Notes: generated by a model from the letters alone, not told the origin. A DNA stretch of 64,000 nt from Anagrus nilaparvatae (GCA_022575985.1 JAKSXM010000040.1:11054001-11118000), one strand, 5' to 3'. Shown: positions 45,640 through 58,065, counted from the first letter of the stretch. Made by a program: numbers and translations.

Positions 45640-47039
45640 TGTAATGATCAAATTATATTTTAAATTTGGCGCCTAAAAAAAAAGCTGTAATATCTCTAGT
45701 CGATAAAAAGATTACTTTGTAACTAGTCTAGAGATATAGAACTAGAAATTTTAAAAACTAGAAATAGAAAAAAACTCCACGAGGCATTCATGAGACTTGG
45801 AGTTCTTCTATTAAATTTTACTGTTTGTTTAATTAAAGTCATCTAAAAATGCTAAAATAATCTTTTTATATTGATTGGAGATATTCGATTCGGCAAAATA
45901 AATAAAACTTCCTATTGGGCGGTTTATGTTCATTATTTTGGAGTAAAACATTTCATCAAACCACATCCTGGAGCTGAGCCTAATTAAATAACCTACATTG
46001 GATTCAAAAGCATCAGAAGATTCGTTCTACAATCTTATTCAGCTGAATATTAACATCTTAGTGATAATAACTTCTTCTGTGGTAGAGTTTGGCCAACTCA
46101 TATCAATGCGATGCTGGTTATCGAGGTTCATCCACACATCAGTGAACAGTCCAGGATACGTTGATGATAAGTTAAGTAAAAAGGAATAGTTTTGATAGGT
46201 GATTATCAGTGCACTAAATTAATGGTAATTTATCTAACTAATCAGTTAAAATACATGGTTGCATAAAATGATTGTTGCACTGTGTATTATTGAATAAAAA
46301 GGACTTACAGTGTTATCGTATGGTCATTTTGACTATTTTAGTACTCACATGACACAATATAAAATTCTTATCTATTGTAATTTGTTATTTTCTGTATATA
46401 AATGTATGAGTGTAGAATGAGTGGTAACACGCTATTAAATAGTATAACGGTATAAACAAAATTAATTATAACGATACATGAAAAATTAATTATATGGATT
46501 GGATTTTATAAAAGTTAGTTTCAGTTTTGATAATATTAAAATTTATTAATAATAGAAAGTGATAAAATTTGTATATAGAAAGTTCAATTTAATATTTTTT
46601 ATTTATAGAAAATTTTGATAATAAAAGAAATTTAAGTTTGAATAACGAGTAGTAAAACCATATAAATTTGTATTGTGATTTGCTAGCAAATTAATATTAA
46701 AATTACATTAAAAGAATATATGTAAATTAACTATTAACAAGAAAAAACTACTTGAAAAAGAATAAATAAATAAAGTTACATATGCTATATGGGGTATTCT
46801 ATAAAAGAGTGTATTTTATTATTATTATATATCCTGTTGTTAGAAGTTTGCATTTAAATTTTTTATAGTTTTTTTTTATCAATGAATATTTGAATTTTTT
46901 TTAAATAAATCCCGCCTATTATTAGATCCCATTTTTTAATTATTTTTTTTTATAAAATAATTTAAAATATTTTATAGTTACCGGAAAAATTTAAAATATT
47001 TGTTTAGTAAATTTTTTTAAATTCCCTAGATCTTTTACA
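45640..47039. mobile_element. Probable 1.4 kb solo LTR in satellite B
   Basis: Satellite B is interrupted precisely here and flanked by TAGT on both sides (45636-45639, 47040-47043). The insert starts TGTAATGATC and ends TCTTTTACA, so it has TG...CA ends and a 4-bp duplication, as a solo LTR would. It carries a 10-bp hairpin (ATATCTCTAG with CTAGAGATAT) near 45692-45739. No coding potential is recognised. No second copy is in the window to confirm it. Confidence 0.55.
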
Positions 47040-47043
47040 TAGT

Positions 47044-47225
47044 CTACTGTTTTATTTAAAAGTTGGAATTTCAAATATTTTTATGCAATGATTGCATTGA
47101 AATATTTTTGTAATTTAAAATATTTTTATGCGATGATAGCATTGAAATTTTTTTATTGACTTTAGCAGAAATTATACACCATTCTAAATTTTTTTGAATA
47201 TTCTTCTGTTTTATGAAAAAAATTT
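47044..47225. repeat. Satellite B resumes, last block
   Basis: 'tactgttttatttaaaagttggaatttcaaatatttttatgcaatgattgcattg' and 'gactttagcagaaattatacaccattc' belong to satellite B. Confidence 0.75.
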
Positions 47226-47369
47226 AATAAATTAAAAAATTTTACTTTTTAGATATATTTTTAAAAATAATTAATTATTTTTACATACTGAAATTCATAT
47301 TGGTTGTCTAGAATCTGATAAAATTATTAAAATTTCAATTTATACTGTTAGCAGTTTTACGTATCAAAG

Positions 47370-47631
47370 AAAGAAAATAATAAAATATAGATATCGGCTG
47401 TTCCAAGTATAAAGAAAAAATTAGAAAAATTTCATTCCGTTGTTACATATGTATTTGTCGTTTATAATATGAAAAATTCAGAAATATTTATCTTATAATT
47501 TCGGTGCTTCTATATTGTTAGGTAATTCCTATTGAAAAAAAAAAATAATAATTTTGATGTCGGCAGTCTTAGTTATGAAAAAATAAAAAAAAAAAATTTA
47601 AGATGTCGGCTGTTCTATGTATGAAATATAG
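47370..47631. repeat. Inverted satellite A-like units, left of insertion
   Basis: It carries 'gatgtcggcagtcttagttatgaaaaaat' and 'gatgtcggctgttctatgtatgaaa', whose complements match the 'actgccga' units at 30.4-30.9 kb. Confidence 0.65.
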
Positions 47632-48634
47632 CGTTGCTATAAAACCCGCGTAAGACAATATTCATAAGTGCGCGAAAGATTATTTATGCACGATATTCTT
47701 ATATTAGAAAATGATGGATTTTTAACAGGTAGTAGCGACACACACTCACGACACACACAAATACTGACCGACCGCAAGAGCAACGAACGAGAAGAGAGAG
47801 AAGGGAAGAGAGACCGGCTAAGGAGAGCATTGTTGCGCGGACCTCGAAACTAGAAAAAGCACATTTTTCTAAAAAGAATAATTTTGATAATTAAATGAAT
47901 TGATTAAGTATTGAAAAAGTAGTTTTAGTAATTAAAGATTAATAGATTAATGATCATTGATAATTAATAATATTGCCGCGATAAGGATTAATAATCAATT
48001 GCAAGTTATATTAACTGGTTAATCGAATATTGATTACAAGATTCTATTAGCGGACATCTTTATTATTGGATTTGATATTTAAAGAATTATATTATGGAAG
48101 AAGTATTATAAAAATCGGAGCAAGTTTCTTTAACTAGTAATAGAAAAGTTTTGATTAAGAAAAGATTAACAAGATAATTAGCAGAGACTAAGGTAAAGAA
48201 AATAATTAAAATGATTATGTGTGTGTCGCAAAGAATTGAATTAGTGAAAAGAGACATTTATTATAATTATTGAAAGTGATGAATTAGAGGTTAAAAATTA
48301 TATGGACAGTGAAATAGATTAAATTTAGATTATAAAGTGTAAAATATTAATGAATAAGATTTTGAATAAAGTAGATTTTTGTATATAATTTTGAAAAGAT
48401 AAATTAGTGAATTTTTATTACAGGTTATACCCTTTCACCTCCCCCTCTTCAGCATTATAATTAAATTCCCGCGATCCAAAGAATATAAGTCAATCATGTG
48501 CTGCCGTTTTGATATACATATATTGTCGCGCGCGCCTGTTTACGCGACTCCTTGTTGCTTAGCAACTTAATTAATTTTATCTGAAATAATAAATAATAAT
48601 TGTGGTCATTCCGAGAGGGCGGAAATAGCCACAT
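47632..48634. mobile_element. 1.0 kb insertion of unknown type
   Basis: It interrupts the inverted A-like array and is flanked by TATAG (47627-47631 and 48635-48639). The left end CGTTGCTATAAAACCCGC and the complement of the right end, ATGTGGCTATTTCCGCCC, share an imperfect GCTAT...CCGC pattern, hinting at degenerate terminal inverted repeats. It contains a purine-rich GAGA stretch (47790-47820) and a CGCGCGCG-containing patch near 48530. No coding potential. Confidence 0.4.
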
Positions 48635-48639
48635 TATAG

Positions 48640-49440
48640 AAAATAAAAAAAAAAATAATAATTTAGATGTCGTCAGTCCCAGTTAGGAAAATTCGAAAAA
48701 AAATTATAATAATTTAGATGTTGGCAGTCTTAGCTATGAAAATTCGAAAAAAAATTAATAATTTAGATGTCGGCAGTCTTAGTTATGAAAAATTCGAAAA
48801 AAAATTAATAATTTAGATGTCGGCATTTTTAGTTATGAGAAAATAAAAAAAAAATATTTTAGATGTCGGCTGTCCTAAGTATGAAAAAATAAAAAAAAAT
48901 AATAATTTAGATGCCGGCTGTCCTATGTATGAGAATATAAAAAAAAAATAATAGTTTAGATGTCGGCATTTTTAATTATGAAAAAATAAAAAAAAAATAA
49001 TTTGGATAAAATAATTTGGATGTCGGCAGTCTTAGTTATGCAAAAATCGAAAAAAAAAAAATAATTTAGACATCGGCATTTTTAGTTATGAGAAAATAAA
49101 AAAAAAATATTTTAGATGTCGGCTGTCCTATGTATGAGAATATAAAAAAAAAATAATAATTTAGATGTCGGCATTTTTAGTTACGAAAAAATAAAAAAGG
49201 AATAATTCGGATGTCGGCAGTCTTAGTTATGAAAAAATCGAAAAAAAAAATAATTTAGATGTCGGCAGTGTTATTTATGAAAAAATCGAAAAAAAAAAAA
49301 TAATAATTTAGATGTCGGCAGTCTTAATTATAAAAAAATATAAAAAAAATAATTATTTAGATGTCGGCTGTTCTAATTATGAGAAAATAAAAAAAAATAT
49401 TTTAGATGTCGGCTGTCCTATGCATGAAACAATTAAAAAA
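48640..49440. repeat. Inverted A-like array, unit about 49 bp
   Basis: About sixteen head-to-tail units of 46-58 bp, each with 'aatttagatgtcggc(a/t)gt' and 'ttagttatgaaaaaat(c)'. The unit is much shorter than the 158-bp satellite A unit, as if only one part of it had been amplified. Confidence 0.82.
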
Positions 49441-49740
49441 AAAAATTGGTTCTAAATAGTTTTTTTGCTATTTCTCTTCAATGAATGCATTAAATAAAAA
49501 ACCAAACAAAGTTCCTTTAGAAAATCGTTTATTAAATAGAATGCAATTGGGTTTTTACATTTTGATACAATCCATTTTAAAATATGAAGTGATGAAAATT
49601 TCCACTTTTCACGTTTCTAAATTTTCAACTTCTTAGCTTTAACCAGTTGTAACTCGAAACGGTGAGCTCTAGTTAAAAAAAATGAAACGTCAAATCGATA
49701 GCATTTTTTCCAAGGAATAATTTGCACTAGAGTTTGTCTC
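49441..49740. repeat. Inverted copy of segment U
   Basis: The reverse complement of 30966-31245; for instance 'gcattttttccaaggaataatttgcac' and 'aaaatatgaagtgatgaaaattt'. Confidence 0.7.
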
Positions 49741-50090
49741 AAAAGATCTCTTAGATCCTGAGAAAAAACAGTTTTAGTGAAAAAAGAATATAATTTTTTA
49801 CCTTTTCGATCACTAACTTCTGAGATTGATTTCTCGAAATCATTTAATTATTTTTTAAAAATAAAAAAATCGGTTGGGGATATTTCTTTAAGGATTAATT
49901 TACAACCAATTTCATGTATTTTCGTCCATACAATTCTTCATAAATTGATATTAAGTAAAATCGAAAATAATAAAATTTTTCAATTATTTCATTTTAATAT
50001 ATATAGGATATTAATTTCTTTTCTTATTTTTTAAATAATTTCTAAGTAATTGACATTTATTTTATTTATACTTTTATATTAAACTAGAAC
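49741..50090. other. AT-rich stretch with no gene seen
   Basis: A plus-strand frame (49777-50034) is Phe/Ile/Lys-rich with no motif and is best explained by base composition. Confidence 0.45.
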
Positions 50091-50197
50091 CAGCACATGT
50101 ACACGGATTGATTTGACAATCCCTGCATGGTACATTCTGTTCAATTTGTCTTTACGTTGTATGTATATATTGTATATTTGTATTACTGGTATCAATA

Positions 50198-50227
<30 letters not shown>
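50091..50227 (+). mobile_element. LINE 3' end with (AAT)n tail
   Basis: A short GC-balanced stretch ending 'tggtatcaataaataat' and then about nine AAT units (to 50227) looks like a severely truncated non-LTR 3' end, since TAA-type tails mark I- and Jockey-like families. No coding part remains. Confidence 0.4.
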
Positions 50228-50229
<2 letters not shown>

Positions 50230-51060
50230 CATGCGCCACCTTACAACAGAGGCAGGGGGCACTTCGAATCGCTTGCTAGTACAAGACTTTATCAGAGCCA
50301 GCGATCCAGGTAGTGGCTCGGGTGATTCCCATTGATCTGCTTGCCTTGGAAAGGCAGGCGATCTATAACAGCGAGGAAAAAGAGCGCGACGTAGCTTTCG
50401 TTCGCGCTCGCTCCCGCACAATGGAATATTGGCAGTATAGGTGGAATGGTGACCCGAGGGGACGTTGGACGCACAGCCTTATCATCGATTTGGAAAGCTG
50501 GATGAACCGTGATCATGGGGAGGTAGACTTCCACCTTACACAGTTCCTAACTGGTCACGGTTATTTCCGCGATATGCTTTTCAAGTGGCGCAAGGTGGCA
50601 TCTTCGGAATGCTTGCATTGCCCGGGCGAGCCGGATACCGCTCAGCACACCTTTTTTGGATATCCTCAAATCACTATGGAGGCCAGAAGAAGTCTTCCCA
50701 GAAATGCTGCGCAGTACCGTGAACTGGTACAGTGTGGCAGAGTACGTACTGGCGACACTGATTAAAAAAAAGGAGGAAGGTTGCCTCTCGTAGGAAACTC
50801 ACTTCCTTTATTGACAGAGTATGGAGAAGAAATGCCTTGACTGCATTGTTTCCGGACCGAAGTAATACCTAAACAAAGAGTCTCGGTCCAGATTCTATGA
50901 TATTGTCATAAATGCAGGAGGATGAGGAGTTTAGTGGGTATTACCTTAAATTTAAGGTTCTGTCCCACATAACCAAACAGTACGCGGTGTATAGCATGCG
51001 TAAAAGCATTCTTCTCGTCCTATGAAAAAGGCCTCTTCTCTAAAGGGGCCCAAAAAAACC
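50228..51060 (+). mobile_element. Truncated R1-clade LINE, plus strand
   Basis: A second R1-like 3' fragment: the C-terminal domain, then a 3' UTR that seems to end in 'gggcccaaaaaaaccgtgcgg' near 51060. It is oriented opposite to the fragment at 19.7-21.3 kb. Boundaries are approximate. Confidence 0.7.
50313..50764 (+). pseudogene. R1-clade ORF2 C-terminal fragment
   Basis: 150 codons homologous to the end of the frame at 20004-21128: both have a PIDLLALE motif, an ESWM or QAWM helix, the GEVDFHLTQFLTGHGYF segment and CLHCPG-x-x-DT-x-x-HTFF. The final Cys of the zinc motif is Tyr here and Leu in the other copy. RT is missing. Sequence similarity between the two is moderate, so they are different R1 lineages. 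Confidence 0.82.
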
Positions 51061-51129
51061 GTGCGGCACCTTAAACCCTAATTTGAACAAGGAATCGTTT
51101 GTAGTTACATAAAATATTCGCATTGTCAA

Positions 51130-53838
51130 ACAACTCGATGCTTTTAAATTATCAAGTTATAATCAGGACCTGCTTTCTGATTAAAAGGAATTACTAGACC
51201 TGCTGTAGAACTAAAAGGAATCTGCAAAGGATTTATTAAAGTTTTACTACTGCCTACTGAAGAAACTATAGCATTTTTATTGGCGCTCTCGTCCTGTTCA
51301 TTGGCCGATTTACTTATGCTCTGCTGAGGTTCGGAGGCCTTTCCACTGATGCTTTACTGAGGTTTTGCGGAGGTTCTGCTGATGCTCTGCTGAGGTTCTA
51401 CTAAGGTTCTGCTAATGCTCTGAGAAACTTTTACTAAAGGATTTATTGGGAAACAAGACGTACTACTGCTATCTTCTACTGCTTGAGTAAAAGCAAATGA
51501 AATTTTTCCAATTTCTAAACATCTGTTAAAATTCAAATTTGCTTTTGTCTCTCATAACAAATATTACCAATCAAACCATCCTGGTCAATAGAAAAATTAT
51601 CACTTGCTATATTGAAAACAGATTTATAATTGCCCAATTTTAAATATAATTTTCCTAAAGTTGGAACGGTTGGATCAGTAATACTACTTAATCTAATTAT
51701 ACTATTCCTATCTACATTTAAATAATTGGGCACCACAAAATTCCTAATTTAATTTGCATTTGCACCCAAGTCAACTAAAAATAAATAAGGTTTTACCAGC
51801 GATTCGGATACTATGCTTGGCTGCCTTTATTTAAATATATATGAACTATTGGTTCATTGTATTTGGGGCACTCTGGCTCGTGCCTGAAGCCGAGGCCCCG
51901 CTGACGTTTCCCGATGCTTATTCGCGTGCTGACCTATTATTTAAATAAATTAATTTTCTGCAATCTTTTTTCATATGACCCGGTTTTTTACAATAAAAAC
52001 AAATTACTTGCTTACGTCCTGAAAAACTGACTTTTTGGGCCCTGCTACTTTGTTTATCATTTATTGCGTTAACTTCGTTTGCTTTTTTATTACGATCATT
52101 TATCGCTTTCACGAAAATTTCGCATGATGTGGTTAAATGATCCCCACCACAAATATCGCATTTTTCAACGCGACTATTATTATTAGTAACTACTTTAATG
52201 TTTGTTACTATGCCTGCGTAATTGTTACCCTGCTCATATATCCCCACTTCCCTCCCTACGATCACCGCCTCCTTGATCGTTTCATCGAAAATAGCGCAAG
52301 GTATAAGTACTCTAATATCTTAAAATCCTCTTAAAAATTATTTTAGTAAAACACGATCTAAACCTGTTTCTGTTTCCTTAAGGTTTACATTAGAGTCATT
52401 CATAGCTGTTTTTAAGATATTACGCCCTAAAATTTTAATTCTATTTAAATATAATACTATATCCTCATTACTTTTCTGCCTAACCTGAGCCAATTCTCTA
52501 TTTAATTCGTGAACCGTTTTTAAATTACCGCATATTCATGAAAACTTTTACCCCTATAGCCTTAGCTGCGGCCCTTGATATTCTAGTGGCTACTAATTTA
52601 GTTAGCTGAGACTCAAATTCTGCAGGGATTGACTTACGAGCCAAATTACACCCCAGTAAGAAATTTGTTAATTCATTTTTATTTCCGTCGAATTTTGGTA
52701 TGTAATCAAGGGCATCTTTAATTGACAACTGATTTTTGTTAACTCATAATTTCTTTTAAATATTGAACTCGGGTCTAGACCTGTATTTCTATTGTATAAC
52801 GGGTTTCCTATATTATTTATAAAGTTTTCTTGGTGTTAATTACCTGCGCATGTGAGGGGCCTTGGGTTTTGTTGGTTTCCCTCTCCCTCCATCTTTAAAG
52901 CCGGCGATGGAATACTTTCACAACTGGGGTGTGGTACATCGTCGAAGACCAAATATCATTGACTAGATGATATGTCTGATTTTGTGTACTTTGACCGTAA
53001 TTAACACTTTCACTATCATACGAATTATAAATTTGAGGAGTATTTTGGTTACCAAGCAAACTGTTTTTAACAATTTCATCATTTATATTAAAACTTGAAG
53101 CTTTCATATTTCCCGAAGTTAAGGAATTTCAAAATCTCTTCTGATGCTCTTTTAAATATTTAATCTTACAGCCATTTTAATTGTTTCATGCAAACTTAAA
53201 GCCGTTATGACATGCTCCGGACCTAAACTAATTTCAAAAGAAATTTCAGGATCTTGCATAGATTTTTCCAATAATTCCTTATTATCTGCTGAGTATTTTA
53301 ATTTATTGAACAATTTTTTAAATTTATTTGTTATCGAATTACCATTAAATATTTTTTCATAAATGTATTTAATGTAATCATACGTTGTAGAGCACATTTT
53401 ACTTGAATCTACTTTTATAAGGTTTTTAAAATTTTCAGTTACTCTAAAATCTGTGTAAATTGAATATTAACTAACTTCTTCTGATTTTGCTGTAATTATA
53501 TCTGCTAAAATTGATGGCTCTATTTTGGCTTCTTTAAACTTTTTAAACAGATCCACGAAAAAACTATCTCTAAACAATAAATTCATTTTTGGTATTGGAA
53601 TAAAATGTGCAAGATCCTTAATAAGATCAAGCGCCTCCTCGTCAATTTCCTCTTTTGAAATTTTCGTATATTCTTCATAATAATTTTGATACGCTCCTAA
53701 CACTACTCTTATATCTGAATCGCTTGATACCTATAATTTATTTTCCGCGTGCTCCTTTAATTTGTCGAAAGTTTTTAACATTAATGGATCTTAAGCTAAA
53801 ATTTGTTTTTCTAAATATGAAATTTGAATGCTAGACAT
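51130..53838 (-). pseudogene. Decayed Ty3/gypsy gag and protease remnant
   Basis: Minus-strand fragments in element order. A gag start near 53838 is soon stopped; 53703-53467 and 53397-53152 encode charged helical segments; 52728-52525 is capsid-like (PKFDGNKNELTNFLLGCNLA). 52265-51918 has a CDICGGDH half-knuckle and a proper CFYCKKPGHMKKDC knuckle. 51736-51533 matches the protease neighbourhood of the 17.2 kb element (PTLGKLYLKLG and DGLIGNICYE versus PTLGALAMVIHG and DGMLGNPFFYE). The region 51300-51430 is a TGCTGAGGTTC-type repeat. Frames are broken repeatedly. It may belong with the pol relic at 21.8-23 kb. Confidence 0.75.
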
Positions 53839-54689
53839 AATTACAAAAATTAATTTAAATAAATAATAGAAAAATCTCTAAAGAGTAAAAAAGAAATGAA
53901 TCGCAGGTACCTAATCACTTAGACCTGCTCTGGTAAAAAATTCGAATAAAAAATATGACTCCACTTTTACTATGTGATACTTTAAAATCTTAAGAAGGAG
54001 TTAATCAACAAGAAAAATATCTATATTTAAATACAAAGTTTTAAAAATGAACATTTTTATACAAAATAAGAAACAAATTATTTTATTTATTCCAACTATA
54101 AAAATGTATGAAAATGAAAAGATTTTTGTATTTTTACTTGTTATCATTAAAATTTATTTAATACTTACAGATAAAAAATTATTTTAAAAAACCTACAACT
54201 AAATTAAGAATTATTATGTTCAGTAATACGCAAATTTTTTTTTTTGATAAGATAAAAATGCATTAGATTCCATGTATTCTTTGTGAGATTAAAAAAATTA
54301 ATACTTTCAGGAGTCACATTAATTACCTGTTGTTTTAATATTGCCAAAGAGTCATCATTTAAATACTGAACTAGATGTAGAATCGGTCAACGGAACTTAC
54401 GCCGGTGGTATCCTGGTGCTTATCGTATAAAATTAATAAAAATTGTTGCCCATCTCATATCTAGATACAGAAGATATGGACCTTGTTCGGATTGGTAAAC
54501 ATTTATTAGTATATAATCATTATATTTATAACTTATAACTGTTAATAATTTTATATATTGCATACTTTATTTTATTCTGAAAATTAAATCAATCATGCAT
54601 AAAACCAATACTGAAAAGTCTAATAAAGTTTTTACATAACTCTGCATGAAGTAGAATCGTTAAAAGAATTTCAAAAAGGTAAAACTTGT
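53839..54689. other. AT-rich flank of the gypsy remnant
   Basis: 'gaatcgcaggtacc...gacctgctctgg' at 53902-53932 resembles 'gatcgcaggtcc...gggacctgc' at 22910-22941, suggesting shared 5' sequence of one element family. No gene is seen otherwise. Confidence 0.45.
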
Positions 54690-55420
54690 TGCATGGATTG
54701 TGGAAAGAATGTTACTCGTAATGGATTCTAATTTAGCAACATGATTTCTATTATTACTTTAAAGAATAAAATATGTAATGTTAAAAATTTTGTTACTGAC
54801 TTTGTTTAAATATTTTTTTCTTGGTTTTTTGAACAAAAACCAGTTATTTAAAACTTAAATATTTATATGATAAGAATTTATAGTAGATAAATTATAAGGT
54901 TAAAATAATTTGTTCTTCAAAGTAATAATAGAAAGTGTTTTGCTAATTTGGAAAATATTAGGAATAATATTTTTACCGTAATCCATGCAACAAGGTTTCA
55001 ACGATCTCTTAGTACGAATACTCCAATTCATTAAGAAGAGCTTATAATAATGATTATGGTTAAAAATAAATAAGATTCATTTTTAATTTGGCAAGATGCT
55101 TTCATTTGTAACTCTAAATAATAAAATATTTAAATACTAAAAATTTTGTTACTAAATTTGCTGTAAATATTGTTATGTTGGTTTTTTGAGCAAAAATTAG
55201 TTGGAATATTGTTTAAGCCTCTGAATATTTTTATCATACAAAATTTTAATTCATAAATTTATAACATCAAATAATTTATGCTTTACAGTAATAAAATAAA
55301 GCATCTTACTAAGTTGAAATTCATTTGATATTATGATTTTCTTAAAATTTATACAACAAAGTTACAACGATCTATCAGCACGCTTTCTTCTAAGCATTAG
55401 AAAAGGCTTAAAGTAGTAAT
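54690..55420. repeat. Cluster of inverted and direct copies of a 200-bp repeat
   Basis: 54690-54870 is the reverse complement of 21537-21740. 54900-55040 ('gttcttcaaagtaataatagaaagt' to 'catgcaacaaggtttcaacgatc') matches 21650-21760 directly, and 55280-55400 is a more diverged direct copy. So one unit faces left and two face right here. Confidence 0.6.
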
Positions 55421-55566
55421 TGTAGTTAAGTATTAATAAGAAAGAATATAAATTAGGCCAAATTCTTTATGTTTAGTACTGTAAAGATATTATTTTTTTA
55501 ATTAATCTATTTTTGAAGTTTTTAAATCTAAATTGGATGAAATCAAAATCTGAAAAATTATATATT

Positions 55567-56640
55567 GTAGATAGATAGATATTCTTTATTTCCATATAAA
55601 TACAAAAAGTGTACATTTGATAACAAGTATATAAAATATATAAAAATACAATGTATATTAATTCAGGTATAAATATTATATATATAGTAAAGTACAAAAT
55701 TTGGTATAATATTTTTGTTTTTAATAATAATAATAATACTAAAAAAAGAAAAAAAATTTACAAATAATACAGATAGTAATATCGTTATTTTGTAGACTTT
55801 TTTTATAATAGGGTAATAAATTAGTAAAATTATTAAAATAATATAGACAATAAAATAAAAATAAGTAAAATTTGTACATCTGGTGGTCCATATTAGACCA
55901 GAATATAAACACGTATTGCACGTTCAGTCAATATTCTATAGACATCAATGTATAAAACAAAGTATAAATAATATAAAATATATCTAAGCAGTATAAACAT
56001 AAAATTAAAAAAGTATAATAAACCATGAATCTACCGCAGTTTTGCGTCACCAATAAGAAGATGTTTGAATAGTGCTTTTTTGAATCGACTCAGAGAAGGT
56101 AAATTGCGGATTGTGATGGGTAGCGAGTTCCAGTATTTTACTCCCAAAAAACCTGAAGGGAATTGGCTCCTCCACCTCTTACAATAGTGGGTGGGGACAG
56201 TTCTTTGTTTTTAGATGCCCCTCTTGCTGTTTCTTTTGGGAAATGTCTAATGAATAAGTGCGTCAGGTAGTTTGGTTGATGCAAATGTAGTATTTTATAA
56301 ATAATTATGTTGATAAAGTATAGTCTACGTGTGTCTGTCATGAGCCAGTCCATTTTGCGTCTAAAAGGTGAGATATGGTCAAGTTTTCGTATACCAAAAC
56401 TATATCTAATCCCCTTATTGCTCAATCTCTGAATTCTATCTTTTAAGGATGCTTTAGCATCTAGTATAATAGTGCTACAATAATCTAAATGAGGAGTAAT
56501 CAATGCCTGAATATTCACTTCATTTATTCTTAATATGAAAACAATTTCTATAGCTGACGCCTTTGCTAATCGGTCCGGCTGCACTCGTTGCACCCGACTG
56601 GTTGGAGTTTCTTCTTGATTTCTGGCCCGAATACGACCAC
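55567..56640 (-). mobile_element. 5'-truncated Jockey/CR1-like LINE
   Basis: The C-terminal end of RT (56593-56138) is followed by about 570 bp of AT-rich 3' UTR ending in an AATAAAG signal and an ATCTATCTATC tail near 55567. The coding part starts abruptly near 56600. Confidence 0.68.
56138..56593 (-). pseudogene. LINE RT C-terminal fragment
   Basis: 151 codons including the family's thumb/C-terminal segment (LITPHLDYCSTIIL, KDRIQRLSNKGIRYSFGI, RRKMDWLMTDTRRLYF) and a typical late HFPKETARG stretch. The catalytic palm is absent. This differs from the LINE at 24.7-29.6 kb, so it is a separate family. Confidence 0.75.
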
Positions 56641-57094
56641 AAAAGGGTGTGTATGGGATAAAAGGTTGCTCACCTATCTTTGCAGAATTAGAGCTTCGTC
56701 TTGATACTCCTTGCTGCGGAATCGTCTTTAATTCTAGTATACCTCCTCCAAGACACCGTCAAAAGACCTTGTCCTCTCAAAGCACATAATTTCTAATAAA
56801 AAGTTATTTTTTTAAAAATTCAAAGTGTCATTTTGGAGGGGCGGCATAGCAGAAGCTTCATTGGTCAGCCATCATATTTTTTCTCAACTCTACACCAACG
56901 CCATCGAGCTTCTACCGCAGTCGGCAATCCACGCTGTCCTTCGTCGGGTTTTTTGGTTGGTTGGATTTTTCGTCTGGTTTTTTGGTTTGATGATTTTTTC
57001 GTCTGCTGCTCAAAGTGAAAAAAATGTCCACATGGTAATCAGCTGTGTCAAACATTCTACTAGTTAATCTGTCATGAAATTCGTCGTCTGCCGT
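56641..57094. other. Relatively GC-rich stretch, no gene assigned
   Basis: Composition is more balanced than its surroundings. Two overlapping plus-strand frames (56825-57067 and 56833-57018) lack recognisable motifs. It may be a decayed element or single-copy DNA. Confidence 0.4.
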
Positions 57095-57226
57095 CAGCTG
57101 ATATATCTTAAGTTATGTTAAGTTTTTTTCTATGTATTTATAAACAATTCAAATAGTTTTCAGCTGATATATCTTAAGTTATGTTAAGTTTTTTTCTATG
57201 TATTTATAAACAATTCAAATAGTTTT
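57095..57226. repeat. Perfect 66-bp tandem duplication
   Basis: 'cagctgatatatcttaag' through 'caaatagtttt' occurs twice back to back (57095-57160, 57161-57226) with no difference visible. Confidence 0.9.
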
Positions 57227-57398
57227 ATTTTTTATAATTAATTAATTATTTATTTTTATTATTTTTTTTCTCTTTCTCTCTCAATTGATCAATACCTCAA
57301 ATAATTGAGTCTAAATTTTAATTGTTTAAGTTTATCAATTCTTTCATTTGTCAAATAATATAAACAAGTAATTTAATTAAATCTTTTGTTTATAAATA

Positions 57399-58065
57399 TG
57401 GGCGATTATTTCTCAAGCTGGCCACCCCCCTCTGTCCAAAAATGGTGGCAACTTAAAAAGATTTTGGTTTTCTTAAATTGACTGGAAAAGTTGTTATTTA
57501 TTAAAACAAAGAAAATGAGTTCACTTGCCTGATAATTGGTTGATTTCTTAAAAAGTTTTGTGGGTGCTATGTAATTTTTAAAAATGGGTAAAAAACGGCT
57601 ACTTTGACTGATGATATCTCTGAACCTATATATTCAAAATAAAAAAGTTTCAGTGCAAAATGGTAGTCTTTTGATACATAATAAGTGTGCCAAATATTAG
57701 GGGATTTGATTGACTAGTTTCGGATTTAACGATTTTCGGGTACCAATTCTCTTTAAAGAATGGGTCAAAATTTGTTTCAGAATTACCCTTAAAATTAAAA
57801 ATAAATTTGTTTGAATAAATAATTTTGAATCTATATATATATGAATTTATTCTCTTCCGCATTTCATCTCTATAGGTTATAGAGTAGACAGGAACAATAT
57901 TAATTAATTACCCTTAAAATCCTTGAGTAGACTTAGAAAGTTGAAAAGTTCAATGAGAATAAAAAACTAGACCCTTTTCCAGTCAATTTGAGAAAACCAA
58001 AATCTTTTTAAGTTGCCACCATTTTTGGACAGAGGGGGTAGGCCGAGTTGAGAAATAATCACCCA
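57399..58065. mobile_element. 667-bp MITE with TA target duplication
   Basis: Inverted terminal repeats of about 95 bp: TGGGCGATTATTTCTCAA at the left and its complement with one T/C change at the right, including 'cctctgtccaaaaatggtgg' and 'gattttggttttct'. TA flanks both ends (57397-57398, 58066-58067), as for Tc1/mariner-type insertions. No transposase is encoded, so it is non-autonomous. Confidence 0.82.

Noticed and set aside
50152..50534. Minus-strand frames opposite the R1 fragment
   Set aside because: They are antisense shadows of the R1 coding sequence and the AAT microsatellite.
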